This document shows, one piece after another, positions 8,694 through 17,432 of a DNA stretch of 53,159 bases (positions are counted from its first letter, which is position 1; each line of letters begins with the position of its first letter). The notes below the pieces were generated by a model. The model did not search any database, was not told the DNA's origin, and was given only the letters and a program-made list of their open reading frames with translations. The stretch spans positions 1 through 53,159 of the forward strand of contig JBPCNZ010000069.1 of NCBI GenBank assembly GCA_051000755.1. Direction: 5' to 3'. A program made the position numbers and the translations under genes. Origin of the DNA: JALZAH01 sp051000755. Its GTDB lineage: Bacteria; Actinomycetota; Acidimicrobiia; Acidimicrobiales; Palsa-688.

Positions 8694-9664
8694 CCGAGCT
8701 CCTGTCCTGGCAGACCGAGGCCGAGAAGGTCGACGATCCCGTGATCTCCTGCCAGGGGGTGACCAAGCAGTTCGGTTCCCACCGGGTGCTCGACGGGGTG
8801 ACCTACGACGTCCCCCGGGGGCAGACGACGGCCATCCTCGGGCCTTCGGGTACCGGCAAGTCGGTCATGTTGAAGGTCATCATCGGGCTCCTCAAGCCGG
8901 AGGCGGGCCAGATCGTCGTCGACGGCGAGCCGGTGGTGGGCATCTCGGAGAAGAACCTGCTGCGGATCCGCCGCAAGTTCGGGGTGCTGTTCCAGGACGG
9001 TGCCCTGTTCGGGTCGATGAGCCTCTACGACAACATCGCCTTCCCCATGCGCGAGCACACCAAGTCCTCCGAGAAGGAGATCCGCGTCAAGGTGATGGAA
9101 AACGCGGAGCTGGTGGGATTGGTCGCCCACCTGGACAAGACCCCGGGCGAGGTGTCGGGCGGCATGAAGAAGCGGGCCGGGCTGGCCCGGGCCCTCGTCC
9201 TCGACCCCCCGATCATCCTCTTCGACGAGCCCGACTCCGGCCTCGACCCGGTCCGCGTCGCCTACCTCGACGAGTTGGTGAACACGGCCCAGCAGGAGAC
9301 GGGGTCCACGTTCTTCATCATCACCCACAACATCGAGTCCGTGAACCGCACGGCCCACTACATGGGGGTCCTGTTCCGCTCCAAGCTGGTGGCGTTCGGG
9401 TCCAAGAAGTTCATGAACGAGACCGACAACCCGGTGATCCGCCAGTTCATGTCCGGTCGTTCCAAAGGGCCCATCAGCATGGACGAGATGGCCGAAGAGG
9501 ACGACAAGGCCGGCTCGGGCCCGGACAACGGGACGCGAAACGGGTCGGGCCCGTCGAAGGGCGGCGACCGGACCCGGGCGGATGCGACCGGCGAGGCCGG
9601 CGAGACGGACAAGGACGACCCCCGCTACGACGACGAGGACTGGGAGACACCTCCCGGGAAGTAG
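8690..9664 (+). CDS. MlaF/Mkl-like ABC transporter ATP-binding protein
   Basis: A 324-residue ABC ATPase. Walker A GPSGTGKS is at 51-58, signature VSGGMKKR at 155-162, Walker B IILFDE at 175-180, and the H-loop at IITHN. The SGGMKKR signature and FQDGALF Q-loop context are characteristic of ATPases of Mce/MlaE lipid importers. The C-terminal 60 residues are an acidic, Gly/Asp-rich tail not needed for ATP binding. No MlaE permease or Mce protein lies nearby. The gene is translationally coupled to the cNMP-binding protein. Confidence 0.88.
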   Translation: MTELLSWQTEAEKVDDPVISCQGVTKQFGSHRVLDGVTYDVPRGQTTAILGPSGTGKSVMLKVIIGLLKPEAGQIVVDGEPVVGISEKNLLRIRRKFGVLFQDGALFGSMSLYDNIAFPMREHTKSSEKEIRVKVMENAELVGLVAHLDKTPGEVSGGMKKRAGLARALVLDPPIILFDEPDSGLDPVRVAYLDELVNTAQQETGSTFFIITHNIESVNRTAHYMGVLFRSKLVAFGSKKFMNETDNPVIRQFMSGRSKGPISMDEMAEEDDKAGSGPDNGTRNGSGPSKGGDRTRADATGEAGETDKDDPRYDDEDWETPPGK

Positions 9665-9676
9665 CCCGGGGCCGGT

Positions 9677-9708
9677 GCTCAGGTGGCGGCCGGCTCAGGT
9701 GGCGGCCG
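9677..9708. repeat. Perfect 16-bp tandem duplication at a stop codon
   Basis: GCTCAGGTGGCGGCCG occurs twice without interruption (9677-9692 and 9693-9708). The second copy contains the minus-strand TGA of the acyl-CoA dehydrogenase gene, and the first copy repeats the same TGA just downstream. Confidence 0.9.
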
Positions 9709-10879
9709 GCTCGTGGGGGAGGCCCAGCACCCGCTCGGCCACGATGTTGCGCTGCACCGCCCAGGTGCCCCCGCCGATGGTCAGCGCCGGCGAGAACACG
9801 AACCCGAAGTACCAGATCGGGTCGACGCTGTCCGAGCCCCGCCCGGTCCTGACCTCGGTCGGCCCGTCCGTGGCCCTCCCGCCGAGGCGACCACGGGGCC
9901 CGGCCCCGGCCACCATGGCCCCGGCGCCCGCCAGCTGCTGGCCGGCCGCCATCACGTGTTGGCCGTGCTCGTCGGCCAGAAGCTTCTGGACCGACGCCTC
10001 CGGGCCGGGGGTCCGGCCCTGCAGCCGGGCGGTGAGGGAACGCAGCCGGATGAGGCGCAGGATCTCGCCCTCCGACCACACCCGGGCCAACTCCTGGCGC
10101 AACAGGGGGTCGGACACCCCACCGTCCCGGCGGACGAGGTCGATGAGGTCACCGACCGAGGGACCCATGCCCCACAGGGCCCCCCCGCTCGAGAGCGACA
10201 CCCGCTCGTTGGCCAGGGTGGCCTTGGCCAGGCGCCACCCGTCCCCCTCTTCGCCGATCAGGGCGTCGGCACGGAGATGGACCTCGTCGAAGAAGACCTG
10301 ATTGAACGAGTGGGCCCCGGTCATGTCAACGATCGGCGCCATGGTGATGCCCGGGGTGTCCATGGGGCAGACAAAGTAGGAGATCCCCCGATGCTTGGGC
10401 GCGCTCGGATCGGTCCGGGCGATGAGGATGCCGTAACGAGCCATGTGGGCGCCGCTGGTCCAGATCTTGGCGCCGTTGACGATCCACCCGTCGTCCCGGC
10501 GCTCGGCCCGCGTCGTCAAGGAGGCCAGATCGGAGCCGGCGTCGGGCTCGGAGAACAACTGGCACCAGAACTCCTCACCGGACAGGGCACCCATCAGGTA
10601 GCGGTCCTTCTGCTCCTCGGTGCCGGCCGAGAGGATGGTCGGCGCCGCCCAGCCGATCCCGATGGGATTGTTGGGCCGGCTCACCCCCGAGGCCTTCAGC
10701 TCGTCGTCGATGACCAGCTGATGCACGGGGTCGGCGCTCAGGCCGTAGGGCTCGGGCCAGTGGGGCACGACATAGCCGGCCTCGGCCAGCTCCCGACCGC
10801 TCGGCGCCGGGTGAGCTTCCAGCCAGGAACGCACCGCCCGGCGGCGCTCATCATCCGGGGGAGGCAGGTCGAAGTCCAC
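9695..10879 (-). CDS. Acyl-CoA dehydrogenase (FadE-like)
   Basis: A 394-residue FAD-dependent acyl-CoA dehydrogenase that would introduce an alpha,beta double bond. The FAD/substrate segment FSEPDAGSDLASL is followed by WIVNGAKIWTSGAH, and the C-terminus carries the QRNIVAERVLGLP motif. The likely catalytic Glu is in helix G (LANERVSL), as in long-chain and isovaleryl-type enzymes. GTG 10879 was chosen because a TACGTT -10 element sits 6 nt upstream; the frame is open further up without support. Divergent from the alpha/beta hydrolase with a 40-nt gap. Confidence 0.88.
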   Translation of the reverse strand: MDFDLPPPDDERRRAVRSWLEAHPAPSGRELAEAGYVVPHWPEPYGLSADPVHQLVIDDELKASGVSRPNNPIGIGWAAPTILSAGTEEQKDRYLMGALSGEEFWCQLFSEPDAGSDLASLTTRAERRDDGWIVNGAKIWTSGAHMARYGILIARTDPSAPKHRGISYFVCPMDTPGITMAPIVDMTGAHSFNQVFFDEVHLRADALIGEEGDGWRLAKATLANERVSLSSGGALWGMGPSVGDLIDLVRRDGGVSDPLLRQELARVWSEGEILRLIRLRSLTARLQGRTPGPEASVQKLLADEHGQHVMAAGQQLAGAGAMVAGAGPRGRLGGRATDGPTEVRTGRGSDSVDPIWYFGFVFSPALTIGGGTWAVQRNIVAERVLGLPHEPAAT

Positions 10880-10885
10880 GGCCGT

Positions 10886-10891
10886 AACGTA
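10886..10891 (-). promoter_or_regulatory. -10 element TACGTT, leaderless promoter
   Basis: Read on the minus strand, TACGTT is followed by a 6-nt spacer (ACGGCC) and the GTG of the acyl-CoA dehydrogenase gene. This matches the TANNNT-N6-start layout seen at several other genes here. Confidence 0.5.
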
Positions 10892-10919
10892 GCGGCGCCC
10901 GACACAGCTGAGGGAAGTC

Positions 10920-11804
10920 ATGGATCGACGCGATGCGACATTCAAATCCGACGGCGGCCGGGTCGCGGCCTGGATCTACCCCCCAGTCGGTGAGCACCGG
11001 GGCCCGGGACCATGTGTGGTCATGGCCCACGGCTTCTCCCTGACCCGCCACGACGGACTGGCCCCCTTCGCCGAGCGCCTGGCCGGGGCGGGGGCGACCG
11101 TCGTCGTGTTCGACCACCGGTTCCTCGGCGACTCCCCCGGCGAGCCCCGCCAGCGGTTCCGGCGCTCGGCCCAGCTGGCCGACTGGCGCAACGCGGTGGC
11201 CTTCGCCCGCACCCTCCCCGACGTGGACCCGGCCCGGGTGGCGCTGTGGGGGTTCTCGTTCTCCGGTGGCCACGCGGTGGAGACGGCCGCCGCCGACGGG
11301 CGCATCGCCGCCCTCATGCTCCTCTGCCCGTTCCTCGACGGCCTGGCCCGGGTCCGTTCCACCCCGTTGCCGCTGGTGGCGTGGACCCTCCCTCGGGCGC
11401 TGGCGGACCTGGCCGGCCGCCACAACCTCATCCCCGTGACGGGCCCGCCCGGCACCCACGCGGCCATGTCGCTCCCGGGCGAGGCCGACGGGTTCGCGGC
11501 GTCGGTCCCGCACGGCTCGCCCTGGCGCAACGAGATCAGCCCCGCCCTTTTTGCCACCGTTGCCTTCCATCGCCCGTGGGCCAAAGCCGGCCGGCTCACC
11601 ATGCCCGTCTGGGTCGGCGAGGGCGACTCGGACATCTCGGTGTCCTCGTCGGCCATCGGCAAGCTGGTGGCCGCGGCCGCCGGGGCCGAACTGCACCACT
11701 ACCCCGTCGATCACTTCGGGCCGTTCCAGGCGGCCATGAGCAAACGGATCGCCAACGACCAGGTCGCCTTCTTCACCAGGCGGGTCCTGGCCCCGGCCGG
11801 GTAG
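10920..11804 (+). CDS. Alpha/beta hydrolase
   Basis: A 294-residue alpha/beta hydrolase with a good Shine-Dalgarno (GAGGGAAG) before the ATG. The nucleophile elbow reads L-W-G-F-S-F-S-G-G-H (Ser113), the pattern found in S15/dienelactone-like hydrolases. The acid is probably in GEGDSDISV and the base in VDHFGPF. The oxyanion region is MAHGFSLTRHD. Its substrate is unknown. It heads a tight plus-strand gene series (acyl-CoA dehydrogenase, TIGR03084 protein, carboxylase), so a role in ester or thioester hydrolysis in that catabolic unit is possible. Confidence 0.85.
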   Translation: MDRRDATFKSDGGRVAAWIYPPVGEHRGPGPCVVMAHGFSLTRHDGLAPFAERLAGAGATVVVFDHRFLGDSPGEPRQRFRRSAQLADWRNAVAFARTLPDVDPARVALWGFSFSGGHAVETAAADGRIAALMLLCPFLDGLARVRSTPLPLVAWTLPRALADLAGRHNLIPVTGPPGTHAAMSLPGEADGFAASVPHGSPWRNEISPALFATVAFHRPWAKAGRLTMPVWVGEGDSDISVSSSAIGKLVAAAAGAELHHYPVDHFGPFQAAMSKRIANDQVAFFTRRVLAPAG

Positions 11805-11807
11805 CTT
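11802..11807 (+). promoter_or_regulatory. -10 element TAGCTT overlapping a stop codon
   Basis: TAGCTT starts with the TAG stop of the alpha/beta hydrolase and ends 8 nt before the ATG at 11816. No Shine-Dalgarno is visible in the CTCCCACC spacer, so an internal leaderless promoter is plausible. Confidence 0.4.
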
Positions 11808-11815
11808 CTCCCACC

Positions 11816-12961
<1,146 letters not shown>

Positions 12962-12967
12962 TCGACC

Positions 12968-13780
12968 GTGGCCGCCGTCCTCATGGCCGAGCTGTGTGCC
13001 GAGCTGGACGCAGAGCAATGGGCCCTGGACGATCGGGTGGCGGGCATCGACTCGTCGGGCTGGGCGGCCTCGACCCCCGCCGCCGGTTGGGACGTGCGAG
13101 ACCAGGTCAGCCATCTGTGCTTCTTCGACCAGGCCGCCCTCGTGGCTCTGACCGACCCGCCCGCATTCGCCCGCCACGTCAAGGGGCTGACGGCGGGGGG
13201 CTCGGCCGATGTCGCCCTCGGGCGGTCCCTGCCCGGGGCGGAGGTACTCGAACGGTGGCGCTCCTCGCGCCGGGCCACCCGGATCGCGGCCCTGGCCGCG
13301 GCGGAGGCCGACCCGAAGGCCCGGGTGCCGTGGTACGGGCCGCCTATGAGCCTGGCCAGTTTCGTGACGGCCCGGCTGATGGAGACGTGGGCCCACGGCA
13401 CCGACGTGGCCGACGCTCTCGGTTTACCCCCGGTGGCCAGCGACCGGCTGCGCCACGTGTGCCTGATCGGCATCAAGGCCCGGCCCTATGCGTTCATGAT
13501 CCATGAGCGCACCGACGCGGGGGACCCCGTCCACTTCGACGTGGCCGCACCGGGCGGCGCCGGTCAGCCGGCCGGCGGGGAGCGCTGGACATGGGGCCCG
13601 GAGGGGGCCACCGACCGGGTGTCGGGCACGGCCCTCGACCTGGCCCTGGTCTTCACCCAGCGCCGCCACCTGAGCGACACCGACCTGGTCGTCGAGGGGC
13701 CGACGGCGCGGGCGTGGATGGAGATCGCCCAGGCCTTCGCCGGTCCGGCCGGGCCAGGCCGGGCAGCGGGCGCCCGATGA
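12968..13780 (+). CDS. TIGR03084-like metal-binding protein (DinB/MDMPI fold)
   Basis: A 270-residue protein, GTG start, 6 nt after the acyl-CoA dehydrogenase gene. Candidate divalent metal ligands follow the pattern of mycothiol-dependent maleylpyruvate isomerases: His49 in DQVSHL, then Glu139 and His143 in METWAHGTD. This arrangement is typical of the TIGR03084 family, which is widespread near actinobacterial acyl-CoA carboxylases but has no known activity. The stop overlaps the carboxyltransferase start (ATGA, 13777-13780), so the two are translationally coupled. Confidence 0.8.
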   Translation: MAAVLMAELCAELDAEQWALDDRVAGIDSSGWAASTPAAGWDVRDQVSHLCFFDQAALVALTDPPAFARHVKGLTAGGSADVALGRSLPGAEVLERWRSSRRATRIAALAAAEADPKARVPWYGPPMSLASFVTARLMETWAHGTDVADALGLPPVASDRLRHVCLIGIKARPYAFMIHERTDAGDPVHFDVAAPGGAGQPAGGERWTWGPEGATDRVSGTALDLALVFTQRRHLSDTDLVVEGPTARAWMEIAQAFAGPAGPGRAAGAR

Positions 13781-15414
13781 GGCGTCTCCGCAGCTCGGTG
13801 TCGCCGGCCTCACCCGACTTCATCGCCAACCGGGATGCCATGCTGGAGCGACTCAAGGAGATCGACCGGCTGCAGAACGAGGCGGCGGCGGGGGGTGGGC
13901 CCAAGGCCATGGCCCGCCTCGTCGAGCGGGGCAAGCTGCCCATCCGCGAACGGGTGGCCCTTCTCCTCGACCGCGACACCCCCTTCCTGGAGCTGTCCTC
14001 CCTGGCCGGCCACCAGACCGATTACAAGGTCGGCGGGGGGATGATCCTCGGCCTCGGGGTGGTGTCGGGCACCGAGTGCGTGATCGTGGGCAACGACCCG
14101 AGCGTGCTGGGCGGCACCCTGACCCCGATCAGCATCCGCAAGGTGGAACGGGCCCTCCAGGTGGCCAGGGAGAACCGGCTGCCCTACATCCAGCTAGTCG
14201 AGTCCGCCGGCGGCGACCTGCGCGGCCTGGGCAGTGATGCCGACCCGGAAGCGGCGCTCAGACGGAACCTGACCCACTTCGCCGAGACGGGCGGGATCTT
14301 CCACGACATCACCGCCCTGTCGGCGGCCGGCATCCCCACGGTGTCGATCGTGTTCGGCAGCTCGACGGCGGGGGGCGCCTACCAACCGGGCCTGTCGGAC
14401 TACAACATCTTCGTCAAGGGTGGGGCCAAGGTGTTCCTGGGCGGTCCGCCGCTCGTGAAGGTGGCCACCGGCGAGGACGCCGGCGACGAGGAGCTGGGTG
14501 GGGCCGAGATGCACGCCGGCGTCAGCGGCCTGGCCGACTATCTGGCTGATGACGAACCCGAGGCCATCCGCATGGCCCGCGACGTCATCGCTCACCTGCA
14601 TTGGCGCAAGGCCGGGCCCGGGCCCCTCACCGGCGATCCCGAGCCGCCGGCCGCTGACCCCGACGAGCTGCTGGGGCTGGTCGACCCCGATCTGAAGACC
14701 CCGCTCGACACCCGCGAGGTCATTGCCCGAGTGGTCGACGGCAGCCGGTTCGAGGAGTTCAAGGCCCGTTACGGCCCGACGCTGGTGTGCGGGTGGGCCG
14801 CCATCCACGGGTTCGCAGTGGGGATCCTGGCCAACAACGGGGTCCTGTTCTCGGACTCGTCGCAGAAGGCGGCCCAGTTCATCCAGTTGTGCAATCAGGC
14901 CAACACGCCCCTGCTGTTCCTGCAGAACATCACCGGGTACATGGTGGGCCAGGACTACGAGCGGGGAGGGATCGTCAAGCACGGCAGCCAGATGATCAAC
15001 GCCCTGTCCAACTCCACGGTCCCCCACGTCACCGTGATCCTGGGGGCCAGCTACGGGGCGGGAAACTACGGGATGGGGGGCCGGGCCTTCGACACCCGGT
15101 TCGTGTTCCTGTGGCCGACGGCCAAGATCGCCATCATGGGGCCCAAGCAGATGGCCGGGGTCATGTCGATCGTCCGGCGGGGCCAGGCCGCCCGGCGGGG
15201 CCAGGAGGTCAACGAGGAGGAGGAGACGACCATCACCGCCATGGTCGAGAACTTCGCCGAGGCCGCGTCACTGGCCCTGCACGCCACGGGGCGGGTGGCC
15301 GACGACGGGATCATCGACCCCCGCGACACCCGCACGGTGGTGGCCATGGCCCTGTCGGCCTGCCACAGCGGCCCCGTGGCAGGCGCCAACGGCTACGGGG
15401 TGTTCAGGCTCTGA
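13777..15414 (+). CDS. Acyl-CoA carboxylase beta subunit (MCC/GCC-like carboxyltransferase)
   Basis: A 545-residue carboxyltransferase that moves CO2 from carboxybiotin to an acyl-CoA. N- and C-terminal crotonase-like halves are present. SSTAGGAYQPGLSD and GGPPLVKVATGE form the first oxyanion region, and ASYGAGNYGMGGRAFD plus MGPKQMAGVMS form the second. These match 3-methylcrotonyl- and geranyl-CoA carboxylases rather than propionyl-CoA carboxylases. At the acyl pocket, where MCC has a GRIFFNQ-type segment, this protein has GGIFHDI, so the substrate is open. An internal GTG at 13798 is an alternative start. It overlaps the alpha subunit by 1 nt. Confidence 0.92.
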   Translation: MRRLRSSVSPASPDFIANRDAMLERLKEIDRLQNEAAAGGGPKAMARLVERGKLPIRERVALLLDRDTPFLELSSLAGHQTDYKVGGGMILGLGVVSGTECVIVGNDPSVLGGTLTPISIRKVERALQVARENRLPYIQLVESAGGDLRGLGSDADPEAALRRNLTHFAETGGIFHDITALSAAGIPTVSIVFGSSTAGGAYQPGLSDYNIFVKGGAKVFLGGPPLVKVATGEDAGDEELGGAEMHAGVSGLADYLADDEPEAIRMARDVIAHLHWRKAGPGPLTGDPEPPAADPDELLGLVDPDLKTPLDTREVIARVVDGSRFEEFKARYGPTLVCGWAAIHGFAVGILANNGVLFSDSSQKAAQFIQLCNQANTPLLFLQNITGYMVGQDYERGGIVKHGSQMINALSNSTVPHVTVILGASYGAGNYGMGGRAFDTRFVFLWPTAKIAIMGPKQMAGVMSIVRRGQAARRGQEVNEEEETTITAMVENFAEAASLALHATGRVADDGIIDPRDTRTVVAMALSACHSGPVAGANGYGVFRL

Positions 15415-17432
15415 TGGCGACCACGATCAAGCGCCTCCTCATCGCCAACCGGGGGGAGATCGCCCGTCGCATCATGCGCACGGCGAAGGGGATGGGAATG
15501 ACCACCATCGCCGTCTATGCGTCGGGTGACGAGGGGGAGCCCTTCGTGGCCGAGGCCGACGTGGCCGTGCCCACCGACGGCGTCCGACCCGCCGACACCT
15601 ACCTCGATGTGTCCAAGATCCTGACCGTCGCCGCCGCCAGCGAGGCCGACGCCATCCACCCCGGGTACGGGTTCGCCTCCGAACGGGCCGATTTCGCCGC
15701 CGCCGTCACCGCCGCCGGCCTGATATGGGTCGGGCCCCCGGCGTCGGCCATCGCCGCCATGGGCGACAAACTGGCGGCCAAAGCCCTGATGGCCGGTGCC
15801 GGCGTCCCGGTGCTGGCGTCGGTGGAGGTGGCCGCTGACGGTCGCATGGACGGGGTGGCGGCAGCCGCCCTGGCGTTCCCGGTTCTGGTCAAGGCGGCGG
15901 CGGGGGGCGGGGGCAAGGGGATGCGGGTGGTCGATGATCCCTCAGACCTGTCTGCCGCCATCACCTCCGCCCAGCGGGAGGCAGGTGCGGCGTTCGGCGA
16001 CCCGACCGTGTTCGTCGAGCGGTACGTGGGTGGGGCTCGCCACGTGGAGATCCAGATCCTGGCCGACGACGCCGGCACGGTGGTCCACGCCTTCGAGCGA
16101 GAGTGCTCGATCCAGCGCCGGCACCAGAAGATCATCGAGGAGTCGCCCTCCCCGGCCCTCGACCCGACCCTGCGCCGAGCCATGACCGACGCCGCGGTGG
16201 CCGCGGCCCGGGTCGTCGGGTACCGCAACGCGGGGACGGTGGAGTTCGTGGTCGCCCCCGACGGGGCGTTCTACTTCCTCGAGGTCAACACCCGGCTCCA
16301 GGTCGAGCACCCGGTGACCGAGGCGGTGACCGGCCTGGACCTGGTCCGCGAGCAGCTACGCATCGCCGAGGGACATCCCCTGAGCGTCACCCAGGACGAG
16401 CTGGTCCTCACCGGGCATGCCATCGAGGCCCGGCTCTACGCAGAGGATCCCTCCGTTGGGTTCCTGCCGGCGACGGGCACCGTCGTCGCCTGGGACCCGG
16501 ACCGATCCGACGGCATCCGGGTGGATTCGGGCATCGAGACGGGGAGCGTCGTCGGGGTGGACTGGGACCCGATGCTGGCCAAGGTCATCGCCCATGGCCC
16601 GACCAGGACCGAGGCCGCCCTGCGCCTGGCCCTGGCGTTGGAGCGCACGGTGATCCGGGGGGTGATCACCAACCGGGACTATCTGGTGGCGGTTCTGCGC
16701 CACCCGACCTTCCTGGCCGGTGACACCACCACCGCCTTCGTGGAGACCTCGGGAGTGCCCCGCAGCCGGGTCCCGACCGCCGGCGAGCGACGCTTCGCGG
16801 CGGTGGCGGCCACCCTCGTAGACCAGCGGAGGCGGCGGGCCGGCGCCGGGGAGCTGGCCTCCTTGCCCCCGGGGTGGCGAAATTCGGTCATGCCCCCGCA
16901 GCGGGCCCGCTGGCGCATCGGCGAGGACGAGTGGGGGGTCGGTTACCAGGCCCAGCGCAACGGCATCTTTTCGGTGACGGTGAGCGCCCCGACGGTGGGC
17001 GGGGGATGGGCGGGACCGGTGCGGGTGGTCGGCTCGAGGTCAACACCGAACGGCACCGAGGTCGATGTGGTGCTCAACGGTGTGCGCCACCGGGCCCTGG
17101 TCGGCCGTCACGATGCCACCGCCTGGGTCCAGACCGACGTCGGTGACGTGACCCTCATCGAGATCGACCCGTTCCCCGAGGCGGTGGCCGAGGCGGTCGC
17201 CGGCGGGCTGGTGGCCCCCATGCCCGGGCGGGTCCAGCGCGTCGAGGTGGCGGTCGACGACCGGGTCGAGAGCGGTCAGCTCCTGGTGGTCGTGGAGGCC
17301 ATGAAGATGGAGCACCGCGTCACCGCCCCCACCTCCGGCCAGGTGGCCGAGGTGCGGGTCGCCGCCGGGGACCAGGTGGCGGCCGGCGACCTGCTGGTGG
17401 TCATCGACGGTGAGACGCCGATCAGCCCTTGA
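15414..17432 (+). CDS. Acyl-CoA carboxylase alpha subunit (biotin carboxylase + BCCP)
   Basis: A 672-residue alpha subunit. The biotin carboxylase domain starts at KRLLIANRGEIARRI, has the ATP-grasp glycine loop KAAAGGGGKGM, and contains EVNTRLQVEHPVTE. A linker of about 100 residues leads to a C-terminal biotinyl domain with EAMKMEH (Lys631 is biotinylated). It uses ATP and bicarbonate to load biotin and pairs with the adjacent beta subunit, probably as an alpha6-beta6 complex as in MCC/GCC. The ATG overlaps the beta stop (TGATG). Its 3' end overlaps the convergent PHA synthase by 11 nt. Confidence 0.93.
   Translation: MATTIKRLLIANRGEIARRIMRTAKGMGMTTIAVYASGDEGEPFVAEADVAVPTDGVRPADTYLDVSKILTVAAASEADAIHPGYGFASERADFAAAVTAAGLIWVGPPASAIAAMGDKLAAKALMAGAGVPVLASVEVAADGRMDGVAAAALAFPVLVKAAAGGGGKGMRVVDDPSDLSAAITSAQREAGAAFGDPTVFVERYVGGARHVEIQILADDAGTVVHAFERECSIQRRHQKIIEESPSPALDPTLRRAMTDAAVAAARVVGYRNAGTVEFVVAPDGAFYFLEVNTRLQVEHPVTEAVTGLDLVREQLRIAEGHPLSVTQDELVLTGHAIEARLYAEDPSVGFLPATGTVVAWDPDRSDGIRVDSGIETGSVVGVDWDPMLAKVIAHGPTRTEAALRLALALERTVIRGVITNRDYLVAVLRHPTFLAGDTTTAFVETSGVPRSRVPTAGERRFAAVAATLVDQRRRRAGAGELASLPPGWRNSVMPPQRARWRIGEDEWGVGYQAQRNGIFSVTVSAPTVGGGWAGPVRVVGSRSTPNGTEVDVVLNGVRHRALVGRHDATAWVQTDVGDVTLIEIDPFPEAVAEAVAGGLVAPMPGRVQRVEVAVDDRVESGQLLVVVEAMKMEHRVTAPTSGQVAEVRVAAGDQVAAGDLLVVIDGETPISP

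Noticed and set aside
9695..10879. Acyl-CoA dehydrogenase apparently lacking its catalytic Glu at the C-terminus (GGGTWAV)
   Set aside because: A Glu is present in helix G (LANER), the base position of long-chain and isovaleryl-type enzymes, so loss of activity is not supported.
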